A stretch of 64,000 nucleotides of DNA from Flexibacter flexilis DSM 6793 (lineage in GTDB: Bacteria > Bacteroidota > Bacteroidia > Cytophagales > Flexibacteraceae): assembly GCF_900112255.1 (NCBI RefSeq), contig NZ_FOLE01000001.1, positions 372,001 through 436,000 on the forward strand, written 5' to 3'. A program made the translations under genes and the position numbers. The first letter of the stretch is position 1; every line of letters starts with the position of its first letter. The notes under the pieces were generated by a model. The model made no database searches, had not been told where the DNA came from, and was given only the letters and a program-made list of their open reading frames with translations. Below are positions 25,004-33,876 of this stretch, one piece after another.

Positions 25004-26857
25004 TTAGTTATTGATTTCAGCAATAATGCGCAATTGATCTTTCAAAGAGTCGATTTCGCGTTGCGCGGCAGCCACTTTGCGTTCTACTTCGCTACGAAGC
25101 GCGTCAATGTTACGAGACGATGCAAAGAAACCTAAATTATTGCGCCACAAGTGAATATCATTTTCCAGTTGTGTCATACGGCGGCGAATGTTTTGTTCTT
25201 GGCCTTTCACATTTTGGATAACTTCTTGGTTGCGACCGCCTTTGCGTACTTGCGCGGTTAGGCGCAATTTCGCTCTGTCAGCCTCATCAATTTGCTCCGA
25301 TTGCAAAATATAGTTGTCGGTAGCTTTTAGGTAACGTTGTTGGATTTTGTCTTTTTCTTTACGAGGCACAAAACCAGCCGTTTCAAATTCTTTTTGAAGG
25401 GCTTGCAACTCTTCCCAAGTACCTGTTTTGGCGGCGGCGGCAGCTTCCATTTTTTCGCAAGCAGCCACTTTCACAGCCAAATTCTTGATATATTCAGCAT
25501 CTTGCTCATTCAAGAAAGCACGTTTGCGGTCAAAGAATGTATCAATTGCCTTTTTGAAACGCTCATACGAACTGTTGCGGAATTTATTTGGCACAGCACC
25601 GATAAGTTTCCATTGGTTTTGTAATTCTTTGAGCTGGTCGGCAGCCGTATCCCATTCTTCGCTTAGGCTCAAGGCTTCGGCTTGCTCGCAAAGTGCGTTT
25701 TTACGCGCCAAGTTATTTTGTTTGGTTTCTTCTAATTTCTTGAAGAACTGGCTCTTATTGGCAAAGAAAATTTTGAAGTTGCCCCAGAATTTCTTCACGA
25801 TTTCCGCGCCTTTGTTGCGAGGCAAACCGCCCACTTCGTTCCATTCTTTTTGCAAAGTCATCAACTCTTCCGTTTTGGCGTTCCAGTCGTCTATGCGGTC
25901 GGAATTGAAAGTAGCCAAAGCCTCTGAGCGTTCGCACAAGATTGTTTTTGCTTGCAAATTGCTGTCTTGTTCTTTGCGGATAGTCTCCACGTACTCGCGG
26001 CGGCTTGTATAAATTTTGTCCGAAACCTCTTTGAAGCGATTCCAAAGCGTTTCTTGTTCTGCTTTCGGCACAGGGCCAATATTTTTAAACTCTTCGTGCA
26101 AATCGTTGAGTTCTTTTACCGCTTTGTTAAGAGAAGGCTCATTTAGTAGCTTTTCGGCACGCTCGCAAATCTCTAATTTAGCCTCAAAGTTTTTCTTGCG
26201 GTCTAACTCTTTGAGCTCGCGATAAATGCTCATGTTGCTGTAAAACTTATCAAGCAAAACGCCATACGTAGCCGACAAGTTGGCCGCTTCGGCAGCAGGC
26301 ACAGCCCCAATGCTTTTCCATTCTTCTTGTACCTTTTTCACTTGCGCCATGCTTTCGTTGTTTTCGTTTTCAACGATGCCACGCAAACGCTCCAACAATT
26401 CTTTTTTGGCTGTAAGGTGCTGAAGTTTAGTTTTTTCCGAATCTTCGATTTGTTTTTTTCTTTTCTCGCGTACACTACGGAATGCGGCATCAAAACGCGA
26501 AGCTAAGTTGTCGCCTTTGAAACGAAAATCGCCTTCTTCACCACCATCGGCAATGAATTTGCTTAGTGCTTCGTTGCGTTCGGCTTCTCGCTTGTCGTCG
26601 AAAAGGGGTTTAATTTTACGCAAAACAGCGTCAGCGCGTTGCGCATCGGTGTCGTGGCTGAGTTTTTCGGCAAGTTCCACCAATTGCGTTTTGTCGTAGC
26701 TACTATAATCTACCTCGGCATCTTCGTGATGCTCGTCTTCGTGTAGCTCGTCCATTACTTCTGGGCTGCTGCTACTAACCTGATTTTCTGTAAGTTCACT
26801 GGCGATTTGCTCAGTTTTTTGGTTTTCAGAACCCAATTCGTCGTGTTGCGTTTCCAT
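25004..26857 (-). CDS. DUF349 repeat protein
   Basis: 617 residues, highly charged and almost wholly helical. After an acidic N-terminus (about 1-55) come five DUF349 units with the signature WKxIGxVP: EEWKSIGAVP, EEFKNIGPVP, KEWNEVGGLP, NQWKLIGAVP and KEFETAGFVP. A C-terminal coiled coil (NIRRRMTQLENDIHLWRNNLGFFASS) follows. There is no signal or membrane segment, so it is cytoplasmic. The family is widespread in Bacteroidota and its molecular role is not settled. It probably acts as a scaffold or nucleic-acid/ribosome-associated protein. It is transcribed alone. Confidence 0.85.
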   Translation of the reverse strand: METQHDELGSENQKTEQIASELTENQVSSSSPEVMDELHEDEHHEDAEVDYSSYDKTQLVELAEKLSHDTDAQRADAVLRKIKPLFDDKREAERNEALSKFIADGGEEGDFRFKGDNLASRFDAAFRSVREKRKKQIEDSEKTKLQHLTAKKELLERLRGIVENENNESMAQVKKVQEEWKSIGAVPAAEAANLSATYGVLLDKFYSNMSIYRELKELDRKKNFEAKLEICERAEKLLNEPSLNKAVKELNDLHEEFKNIGPVPKAEQETLWNRFKEVSDKIYTSRREYVETIRKEQDSNLQAKTILCERSEALATFNSDRIDDWNAKTEELMTLQKEWNEVGGLPRNKGAEIVKKFWGNFKIFFANKSQFFKKLEETKQNNLARKNALCEQAEALSLSEEWDTAADQLKELQNQWKLIGAVPNKFRNSSYERFKKAIDTFFDRKRAFLNEQDAEYIKNLAVKVAACEKMEAAAAAKTGTWEELQALQKEFETAGFVPRKEKDKIQQRYLKATDNYILQSEQIDEADRAKLRLTAQVRKGGRNQEVIQNVKGQEQNIRRRMTQLENDIHLWRNNLGFFASSRNIDALRSEVERKVAAAQREIDSLKDQLRIIAEINN

Positions 26858-27028
26858 AATTTAAAAACAAATAAGATAAGTCAATACATTGAACATTTAC
26901 AAGACGGCACACAGATTTTAACCCTCTGCATACGGTGCTTCGCAGAAGCAAATTTATGTTAAAAATAACGGAAATATCAAAAGAAAGTTTTAGTAAAACA
27001 AAAAGTATTAGGCGTGTACAGGTTTTTA

Positions 27029-27036
27029 TATCTTTG
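27029..27036 (+). promoter_or_regulatory. -7 box of the secreted protein-GNAT unit
   Basis: TATCTTTG, an exact TAnnTTTG match, about 84 bases before the start at 27120. The -33 element is not evident. Confidence 0.45.
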
Positions 27037-27119
27037 CCAATAGGCTCAACCGAAACAACAAATTAGCTTGGAAGCCGAAACATTGTCTTAAAACTCAACT
27101 TTTATTTGCACGCAGCATT

Positions 27120-27764
27120 ATGTTCAAACAAAAAATTCAACAAAAATTCTTATTTTTTATTTTGTCGTTGGCCGCTCCCCTATCGGCTTTTGCTCAAAAT
27201 CAACTGACCGACGAGCATAAAAAACAATTGGGAATCAGCTATCCCGTACAATATACACACGAATACACCGACCGCGCAGGCGCACATTTGCTCGTACTCA
27301 CTGCCCAACCCAAAGCCGATACAGCGCACAGCAATCTAAAAGCCCTTTGCCTGCAAAACAAGGCGGGAAAATGGGTGAAAGAATGGGAAGCAAACGATTT
27401 GCTCATGGGCGAAGAAGAATCTATTTTTTATAGAAATGGGCTAGTGCGTGTGCAAGATTTGGACAAAGACGGACTGGCAGAACCTATTTTGGTATATGCC
27501 ACTACGGGGCCAAATGGCACAGACGATGGCCGCCTAAAAGTCATTGTATATTATAAGGGTGCAAAATCGGCGATTCGTCATCAAAACGGCGTGTTGGACT
27601 TTGAGCGAAACACCCAAATCGACAATACATTTTACAAACTACCCACCAGCGTACAGAAAGGTGTGCAATACGTGATGGTGCAAGCCGGAAAGCAAGACCT
27701 AACTATTTTCCCGAGCAATTGGCAAGAATCCATGAGCAAAAAGGCAATCAAAATAAAAAACTAA
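27120..27764 (+). CDS. Secreted protein of unknown function
   Basis: 214 residues with a signal peptide (KFLFFILSLAAPLSAFA). The core has a calcium-binding-like turn VQDLDKDGLAEPILVYATTG, as in FG-GAP/VCBS repeats, then DDGRLKVIVYYKGAKSAIRHQNGVLDFERNTQ. The latter part recalls a Flavobacteriia family tied by name to surface polysaccharide (M949_RS01915), but I cannot confirm this. It lies 4 bp before the GNAT gene and is likely cotranscribed with it. Confidence 0.6.
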   Translation: MFKQKIQQKFLFFILSLAAPLSAFAQNQLTDEHKKQLGISYPVQYTHEYTDRAGAHLLVLTAQPKADTAHSNLKALCLQNKAGKWVKEWEANDLLMGEEESIFYRNGLVRVQDLDKDGLAEPILVYATTGPNGTDDGRLKVIVYYKGAKSAIRHQNGVLDFERNTQIDNTFYKLPTSVQKGVQYVMVQAGKQDLTIFPSNWQESMSKKAIKIKN

Positions 27765-27768
27765 CAAA

Positions 27769-28227
27769 ATGCTGATCGAACTTATTCGCACCAATTCCAC
27801 TAAACCATCTTTTCAGGAGTTAGTGAAACTCTTGGACAAAGATTTGGCCATCCGCGACGGCGCAGAACACGACTATTACGCCCAATTCAACAAAACAACA
27901 GATATTCAACACGTAATCATTGCTTACGAAAATGGCCAACACATCGGTTGCGGGGCATTCAAACCCTTTGGCGAAAACGGCGACACCGTCGAGATTAAGC
28001 GTATGTATGTGCTTCCCGAACATCGAGGACAAAAAGTCGCGGCACATATTTTAAATTGTCTGGAAAAGTGGGCGAAAGAGTTGGGCTATAAGGCTTGTGT
28101 GTTAGAAACAGGCAAAAAACAACCCGAAGCCATTCGCCTCTACGAACGCGAAGGCTACGCATTCATTCCCAACTACGGGCAATATATCGGCATGGACAAT
28201 AGCGTTTGTATGCGCAAGGAATTGTAA
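27769..28227 (+). CDS. GNAT family N-acetyltransferase, paralog
   Basis: 152 residues. Motif A is VEIKRMYVLPEHRGQKVAAHIL (about 75-96) and motif B is IRLYEREGYAFIPNYGQYIGMDNSVC. It is similar throughout to the 156-residue protein at 6706-7176, including the YGQYxGxxNxVC ending. This suggests an old duplication of a small-molecule acetyltransferase. The acceptor is unknown. It follows the secreted protein gene after 4 bp. Confidence 0.87.
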   Translation: MLIELIRTNSTKPSFQELVKLLDKDLAIRDGAEHDYYAQFNKTTDIQHVIIAYENGQHIGCGAFKPFGENGDTVEIKRMYVLPEHRGQKVAAHILNCLEKWAKELGYKACVLETGKKQPEAIRLYEREGYAFIPNYGQYIGMDNSVCMRKEL

Positions 28228-28254
28228 GTCAGGCCACTGCTTTTTATAATACTT

Positions 28255-28282
28255 TGGCCTCCCCCAAAAGGAGGCTTTTTTG
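28255..28282 (+). terminator. Terminator after the GNAT gene
   Basis: Stem GCCTCC/GGAGGC followed by TTTTTT. Confidence 0.82.
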
Positions 28283-28374
28283 TTGCTTTTACCTTTCCCC
28301 CAACCAATCACTTGATTTCATTGTCAAGGTTCATAATTTCCTACATCGCCCTTCGCATCTGTCAAGAATTCTGC

Positions 28375-28382
28375 TACATTTG
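28375..28382 (+). promoter_or_regulatory. -7 box of the E1 dehydrogenase gene
   Basis: TACATTTG about 66 bases before the GTG start. No clear -33. Confidence 0.42.
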
Positions 28383-28447
28383 TAAGAGTTGAGGCCGCAA
28401 GGCAGCAGCTTTTATACACCAATATACACCAAAAAAATTATCTTATC

Positions 28448-30523
28448 GTGCCTACACAAGTAATCAACCGAACATCTGTTGAGGTGATGCTTCGTGCCTT
28501 CCGACTCATGCACACGGCCAAATGTATGGCCGAACTCTACGACCGAGAGCGTGCCATTTGTGGGAAATACGTGCATAGCACCTCGCGAGGCCACGAAGCC
28601 ATACAATTGGCAACGGCCTTGCAACTGAAGCCCTCCGATTACCTTGCGCCCTATTACCGCGACGACTCCATGTTGTTGGGCATTGGCCTGCGACCCTCCG
28701 AAATGATGATGCAACTCATGGCCAAAGGCAGCGACCCTTTTTCGGGCGGACGTACCTATTACTGCCACCCGTCTTTGCGCCGCGACGGAATGCCCACCAT
28801 TACGCACCAAAGCTCCGCGACGGGTATGCAAACCATTCCTGCCACAGGCATCGCACAGGCTATCAATTATTTACAACAACAAAGACTCAGACCTGCCAAA
28901 GACCAAAGTATTGTAGTTTGCTCCATTGGCGATGGTGCCATGACCGAAGGCGAAGTAGCCGAAGCCCTGCAAATGGCTTGCCTAAAACAGTTGCCTATTT
29001 TGTATTTGGTACAAGACAACGACTGGGCGATTTCGGCCACTGGCAAAGAAACTCGCCGCATGGACGCTTACGACTACGCGCAAGGTTTCAAAGGACTTAA
29101 ACGCAAGCGTATCAACGGCAGCGATTTTTCGGAAGCCTACGCCATTATGACCGATGCTATTGAATATGTGCGACATACGCGAAGCCCGATGCTGGTTTGC
29201 GCTAAAGTGCCACTACTAGGCCATCATACGTCGGGCGTGCGCCGCGAATGGTACAGAAGTCCCGAAAACCTCGCACATCATGCCATCAACGACCCGATTA
29301 TTGTACTGCACGAACAGCTACTTTCCGACGGGATTAGCTCCCACGAGTTGGAGGAAATAGCGCAACAAGCGGCCCTTTACGTGGAACAAGAATACAGCAT
29401 TGCATTACAAGCCCCAAACCCTGACCCAAGTACAGCCACCAATCATATTTTTGCCCCAACTCCCATCCAAGTCGAAACAGGCGAACGCTTGCCGCCCAAT
29501 GCCGAAAAAGTATTGATGGTGGACGCGGCTTTGCACGCCATAGACGACATTTTGGCACAATATCCAGAGGCTATTTTTTATGGACAAGACGTAGGTGGAC
29601 AGCTCGGCGGAGTGTTTCGGGAGGCGGCTTTATTGGCCAAAAAATACGGCGACCACCGCGTTTTTAATACCCCAATTCAAGAAGCCTACATCGTGGGTTC
29701 GACCGTCGGGATGTCGGCGGCGGGTGCCAAACCCATCGTAGAAATTCAGTTTGCCGACTACATTTGGCCGAGTCTGAACCAGTTGGTAGAAGAGGTTTCC
29801 AAGTCTTGTTATTTATCGGAAGGAAAATTCCCTGTACAAACACTTATCCGTGTACCGATTGGAGCATATGGTAGCGGCGGCCCTTATCATTCGGGCAGTG
29901 TGGAATCTACTTTGCTCACTATCAAGGGAATAAAAGTAGTGTATCCGTCCAACGCCGCCGACATGAAAGGACTCATGAAAGCCGCCTTTTTAGACCCCAA
30001 TCCCGTGATTATGCTTGAGCATAAGGGTTTGTATTGGTCGAAAGTACAAGACACGGAAGAAGCCAAAACCTTTGAGCCTGACGAAAACTATATTGTGCCG
30101 CTTGGCCTTGCCAATTGCGTGCTGTCGGCCAGTGCGGAGGCTTTAGCCAAAGGCCAAACCGCTGCCGTGATTACCTACGGAATGGGGGTTTATTGGGCAA
30201 AAGCTGCCGCCAAAAACTTTGCGGGACAAATTGAAATTTTGGATTTGCGGACACTGCACCCCCTCGACTGGGAAAGTGTAGAAAAAACGGTTCGGACACA
30301 TGGCAAAGTACTGATTCTGACAGAAGAACCTTTAGAAAATTCTTTTGCCGAATCGTTGGCGGGACGCATTGCAAAGCATTGTTTTGAGCGTTTGGACGCA
30401 CCAGTTTTTACGCTTGGTGCCGAAAACGTACCAGCCATTCCGCTCAATTCGACTTTAGAGAAAGCCATATTGCCCAATGTCGAAAAAGTAACAGCTCAAT
30501 TGCAGGAGCTTTTAGCGTATTAG
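28448..30523 (+). CDS. 2-oxoacid dehydrogenase E1 component, fused alpha and beta subunits
   Basis: 691 residues from a GTG start. The first half (about 1-320) is the alpha subunit with the thiamine diphosphate motif GDGAMTEGEVAEALQMA...QDN. The second half (about 345-691) is the beta subunit (IFYGQDVGGQLGGVFREA, then VEIQFADYIWPSLNQL, GAYGSGGPYHSGSVES). It decarboxylates a branched-chain 2-oxoacid, or possibly another one, and passes the acyl group to lipoyl E2. The alpha-beta fusion is usual in Bacteroidota. No E2 or E3 gene is nearby, so the substrate rests on family resemblance. Confidence 0.9.
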   Translation: MPTQVINRTSVEVMLRAFRLMHTAKCMAELYDRERAICGKYVHSTSRGHEAIQLATALQLKPSDYLAPYYRDDSMLLGIGLRPSEMMMQLMAKGSDPFSGGRTYYCHPSLRRDGMPTITHQSSATGMQTIPATGIAQAINYLQQQRLRPAKDQSIVVCSIGDGAMTEGEVAEALQMACLKQLPILYLVQDNDWAISATGKETRRMDAYDYAQGFKGLKRKRINGSDFSEAYAIMTDAIEYVRHTRSPMLVCAKVPLLGHHTSGVRREWYRSPENLAHHAINDPIIVLHEQLLSDGISSHELEEIAQQAALYVEQEYSIALQAPNPDPSTATNHIFAPTPIQVETGERLPPNAEKVLMVDAALHAIDDILAQYPEAIFYGQDVGGQLGGVFREAALLAKKYGDHRVFNTPIQEAYIVGSTVGMSAAGAKPIVEIQFADYIWPSLNQLVEEVSKSCYLSEGKFPVQTLIRVPIGAYGSGGPYHSGSVESTLLTIKGIKVVYPSNAADMKGLMKAAFLDPNPVIMLEHKGLYWSKVQDTEEAKTFEPDENYIVPLGLANCVLSASAEALAKGQTAAVITYGMGVYWAKAAAKNFAGQIEILDLRTLHPLDWESVEKTVRTHGKVLILTEEPLENSFAESLAGRIAKHCFERLDAPVFTLGAENVPAIPLNSTLEKAILPNVEKVTAQLQELLAY

Positions 30524-30558
30524 TAAATATTTAGTTTGTGATTGAATTTGTATAAAAG

Positions 30559-30608
30559 CAAAAAACACTTTCGTTCCAGTTGTAAGGATTAACGAAAGTG
30601 TTTTTTTA
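30559..30608 (+). terminator. Terminator of the E1 gene
   Basis: Long stem AAAACACTTTCGTT/AACGAAAGTGTTTT followed by Ts. Confidence 0.88.
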
Positions 30609-30628
30609 TTTTACTGATAATCAGTTGT

Positions 30629-30988
30629 TTATTTTTCTAACAAAGCAATTGCATTTTTGTATTTGAGGATATTGCTTACTGGCCAAACCGTGCCAGCACC
30701 GACTAGCAATCCTAAAATCGCGACACGAATCATCAGTTTCGTCGTCAGCGCATCAAAGCCCATTCTTTTCAATAAAATCTTAAAAATAAGCCAAACACAG
30801 AATGCAAACAAAGCGGCAATTATTACGAGCAAGGCCAAATCCAGCACCTGTAAGCTTATGGCATCGCTTTCTAACTTGCCAATACGCTGTACTCGAATCA
30901 GTTGGGCGGCTGCGTCTTGCCCTGCTGCGAGCAGCAAGAAATAGATCGAAATAGCCGAAAGAGATAGTAAAAAAGTAAATTTTTGCAT
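30629..30988 (-). CDS. Small integral membrane protein, unknown function
   Basis: 119 residues with three hydrophobic spans: about 4-22 (possibly a signal), 47-71 (LDLALLVIIAALFAFCVWLIFKIL) and 87-105 (VAILGLLVGAGTVWPVS). Basic KILLKRMGF lies between the second and third. No known family was recognised. It lies 69 bp downstream of hisC on the same strand and could be cotranscribed with it. Confidence 0.6.
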   Translation of the reverse strand: MQKFTFLLSLSAISIYFLLLAAGQDAAAQLIRVQRIGKLESDAISLQVLDLALLVIIAALFAFCVWLIFKILLKRMGFDALTTKLMIRVAILGLLVGAGTVWPVSNILKYKNAIALLEK

Positions 30989-31057
30989 GAATCAAATATT
31001 CTTAGAGTGGAATTTTAGTGCGAATTTACAATGAATATTTATTTAGTTCAAAAAAAA

Positions 31058-32119
31058 TTACATACTTTTTTTCTCCCACATAGCTAATTTTTGCAATAAA
31101 ACTTCATTTTCTGCCTGCGTTCCTACCGAAATTCTCAAACAATCAGAACATAATATAACATTAGCTCTATTTCTTACTATTACCTGATTATCAATCAAAT
31201 AATCAAATATCTGTTTGGCATTAAGCATCTGCACTAATAAGAAATTCGCATCCGAAACGTGGATTTTCTGTACAAAGGAAAAAGTTTCTAAAGCTGCGGC
31301 CAAACTTACACGCTGATGCAAAATCTCGGCTACCATTGCGTCTTTTTCTGATTCGTGCAGAAGAGACTCCAATACGATTTGCTGCGTAACCAAACTAATA
31401 TTGTATGGTGGTTTGATTTTGTTCAGAACGGCAATAGGGCCCGCTTGGGCAAAAGCCATCCCCACGCGCAACCCCGCCAATCCCCATGCCTTAGAAAAGG
31501 TCTGGATAATCACCAAATTGGGGTAGCTGTCCAGCTTACTGAGCCACGAAGTTTCGGGACAAAAATCTATGTACGCCTCATCGAGTATCACGATGCCCTC
31601 GAACGTGTCCAGTAGCGTCTGGATATGTTGCGGGTTCAGAGCATTGCCTGTCGGGTTGTTGGGCGAACAGATAAACAATATTTTGGTTTGGGGTGTAATG
31701 GCAGCTTGCACAGCCGCCACATCTATCTGATAATCAGCAGTAAGTGGCACGCGCACAATACCAACATTATTGATATTGGCACTTACTTCGTACATGCCGT
31801 AAGTGGGCGGCATGATCAGGATTTGGTCGTGCGAGGGCTTGCAAAACGCCCGAATGAGCAAGTCGATGGCCTCATCGCTGCCATTGCCCAAGAAAATTTG
31901 GTTGGGATTTACGCCCTTAATCCGAGCCAATTCGGTTTTGATGGCGTGCTGGTATGGGTCAGGGTAGCGATTATAATTTTGCGAACTACCCACCGAACCC
32001 AATGGGTTTTCGTTGGCATCCAAAAAAACGCCCTCCGAACCCGTGTACTCATCGCGTGCCGACGAATACGGGGCTAAGGCCAAAATATGAGGCTGTAATA
32101 ATTCCGTAAAAGGTTTCAC
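31058..32119 (-). CDS. hisC: Histidinol-phosphate aminotransferase
   Basis: 353 residues of PLP fold type I. The PLP-binding lysine is K210 in TFSKAWGLAGLRVG. SPNNPTG (152-158), D180 and Y183 (LDEAYIDF) contact the cofactor. The N-terminal LDANENPLG is characteristic of HisC. It transfers the amino group from glutamate to imidazole-acetol phosphate. It is distant from hisD and on the opposite strand, so histidine genes here do not form one operon. Confidence 0.94.
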   Translation of the reverse strand: MKPFTELLQPHILALAPYSSARDEYTGSEGVFLDANENPLGSVGSSQNYNRYPDPYQHAIKTELARIKGVNPNQIFLGNGSDEAIDLLIRAFCKPSHDQILIMPPTYGMYEVSANINNVGIVRVPLTADYQIDVAAVQAAITPQTKILFICSPNNPTGNALNPQHIQTLLDTFEGIVILDEAYIDFCPETSWLSKLDSYPNLVIIQTFSKAWGLAGLRVGMAFAQAGPIAVLNKIKPPYNISLVTQQIVLESLLHESEKDAMVAEILHQRVSLAAALETFSFVQKIHVSDANFLLVQMLNAKQIFDYLIDNQVIVRNRANVILCSDCLRISVGTQAENEVLLQKLAMWEKKSM

Positions 32120-32148
32120 TTTTTCATGTTTTTATTTCCTAAAAAATA

Positions 32149-32156
32149 TATTTTTG
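32149..32156 (+). promoter_or_regulatory. -7 box upstream of the small coiled-coil membrane protein gene
   Basis: TATTTTTG, 63 bases before the ATG at 32219. No convincing -33 element. Confidence 0.38.
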
Positions 32157-32218
32157 CCAGAGGCTCACCCCAAACCTAAATATCTATTTCGGATTTTGAA
32201 AATAAAACACCGCACATC

Positions 32219-32446
32219 ATGCAAACACCTACCCAAACAACCAACTGGAACAGTTGGAGGCGCATCTTTCTGATTTCATTCTTTGTGTTGTGCACGGCCT
32301 ATTGGACGGGCTATTACATCGGCAAAAACCGCTACGACGCCGAAAAAATGGAACTGCGGGCAGAAGTAAATCAACTCCACGAACAGTTAGACTCTTTGCA
32401 GCAAACGCATCAGCAACTTTTGGACAAATACGAGGCAAAGAAATAG
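32219..32446 (+). CDS. Small membrane protein with coiled coil
   Basis: 75 residues. One transmembrane helix (about 15-34, IFLISFFVLCTAYWTGYYIG), then a charged coiled coil (EKMELRAEVNQLHEQLDSLQQTHQQLLDKYEAK). The shape resembles small septal or scaffold proteins such as FtsL/FtsB, but the surroundings give no support and I do not assign a function. It lies 33 bp before the CPBP protease gene. Confidence 0.6.
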   Translation: MQTPTQTTNWNSWRRIFLISFFVLCTAYWTGYYIGKNRYDAEKMELRAEVNQLHEQLDSLQQTHQQLLDKYEAKK

Positions 32447-32479
32447 CTTCTTTTTATTTAAACCTTCCCTACTATTCCC

Positions 32480-33286
32480 ATGAAAAATATATACAAAACC
32501 ATAGGCGTTTTTTTCAGTATTAGTATTCTAACAAGAATACTAATTATCTATATTCCGAGTATAGAAATTTGGGTGCCTTATTTTTTCTTTTTAGTAAGAA
32601 TCTGTTTTATTTTTTATACTATTTATCTAATCAATTATTTCAAAATAAACCTCAAAAATCTATTTGAAAATAAAATACTTGTGACTATTATTTCCGCTGT
32701 ATTTATTTATTATAGCATTGACTGGGTAAATGAGGCCATCACAGAAAAACACGCTATTATAAGCATACCAGCGCATGTTTTCTTTTTTGTCAGACAAATG
32801 AATGTTGGCATTTTTGAAGAATTGTTTTTTAGGGTTTTGGTGTTCACTATTATTTTAAGAAAACAAGACAACAATCCAGAATATTCCCATAAATTATTGC
32901 AAAAACCCATTGCAAAAGCAACTTTATGGAGCAGCCTTTTATTTGGATTAGTACATCTTATAAATATCGGTTTTGAATCCGTACCCGTTGTCTTATCTGT
33001 ATGCAATCAGGTTATATCTGCAATTGGAATCGGGATTTTATTCCAAGCAATATTGCTCAGAACCAAAAATATAGCATTCGTGGCATTGATACACGGATTA
33101 GTTGATTATTTGGGAGGCTACAATAGCAAAATGTTACAAATAACAACAGATGTAAGTCAATACGGATACAAAGAAGCATTGATTACATTTTTAGTTATTT
33201 CTTTGGCAAATTTCATTATTTTAATTCCTTTATCTATGATAATTGCTACACCAATTCTGCAAAAACAAGACTGGAAATGGGAATAA
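32480..33286 (+). CDS. CPBP family intramembrane glutamic endopeptidase
   Basis: 268 residues and about eight hydrophobic helices. The three family motifs are visible: EELFFR (EExxxR, near 113-118), FGLVHL (FxxxH) and LIHGLVD. CPBP/Abi proteins include Rce1-type CAAX proteases and many bacteriocin immunity or maturation proteins. The gene is clearly more AT-rich than the surrounding core genes and heads an AT-rich patch. It converges with the XRE regulator (1 bp apart). Confidence 0.85.
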   Translation: MKNIYKTIGVFFSISILTRILIIYIPSIEIWVPYFFFLVRICFIFYTIYLINYFKINLKNLFENKILVTIISAVFIYYSIDWVNEAITEKHAIISIPAHVFFFVRQMNVGIFEELFFRVLVFTIILRKQDNNPEYSHKLLQKPIAKATLWSSLLFGLVHLINIGFESVPVVLSVCNQVISAIGIGILFQAILLRTKNIAFVALIHGLVDYLGGYNSKMLQITTDVSQYGYKEALITFLVISLANFIILIPLSMIIATPILQKQDWKWE

Positions 33287-33287
33287 T

Positions 33288-33629
33288 CTAATCCGTATCT
33301 CTATTCGAGAATCGCGACAAAAGCTCGGACAAATGTGCTATTTCCGCTTCTCTATCAGCGAGCATTTTCTCGTAATTACTTTTTAATTCCTCCATATTTT
33401 TTTCTAAAGATTCAGTATCCGAATGCGGCAATAACGACGGTGGTAATATCTCTGCTAAAGAAACATTCAGTACTTGTGTTATTTGTACCAATTGCTTCAC
33501 AGACAATACGGTTCTGTCATTTTCGAGGGCAGAATAGGCCGCCTGCGAAATGCCAATTTGACTGGCCACGTATTCTTGGGTAAAGTTTCGGGAGGCTCTC
33601 AAGGCGCGGAGTTTACGGCCTAATTGCAT
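33288..33629 (-). CDS. XRE family helix-turn-helix regulator with coiled-coil tail
   Basis: 113 residues from the ATG at 33629, since MQLGRKLRALRASRNFTQEYVASQ is the standard XRE start. A longer frame from 33698 adds unrelated sequence. The HTH lies at about 5-58 (QEYVASQIGISQAAYSALENDR). The C-terminal 35 residues are a charged coiled coil (LEKNMEELKSNYEKMLADREAEIAHLSELL), probably for dimerisation. It is divergent from the lipoprotein gene at 33877 and may control it. Confidence 0.85.
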   Translation of the reverse strand: MQLGRKLRALRASRNFTQEYVASQIGISQAAYSALENDRTVLSVKQLVQITQVLNVSLAEILPPSLLPHSDTESLEKNMEELKSNYEKMLADREAEIAHLSELLSRFSNRDTD

Positions 33630-33771
33630 GGGAGTTTGGAGATTAGATTTGTTTAAAATGACTATCACAAACATAACACACAACGACCAATTGCACAAAT
33701 TTTTTCTACATTATTTGTAACACTGATAAATTATAAGATTTTCAAATAAGCTCGTATTACTTTTATACAGA

Positions 33772-33790
33772 CCTTTGTGAAAACCAAAGG
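33772..33790. promoter_or_regulatory. Dyad CCTTTG-N7-CAAAGG upstream of the lipoprotein gene
   Basis: Perfect 6-bp arms (33772-33777 and 33785-33790) in the gap between the divergent XRE and lipoprotein genes. It could be an operator for the XRE protein. A second dyad, TTAAGA-N8-TCTTAA (33843-33862), lies closer to the ATG. Confidence 0.35.
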
Positions 33791-33876
33791 AATAAAACCA
33801 AAATCCTTAGCCTAAACAACAGGTGGCGCACGCTGAAAAGCCTTAAGAGTAAGCAATCTTAAAACTTTTTTTTATT

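Noticed and set aside
32219-32446. FtsL/FtsB-like division protein
   Set aside because: Only the general shape (one helix plus coiled coil) agrees. No division genes are adjacent and there is no recognisable motif.
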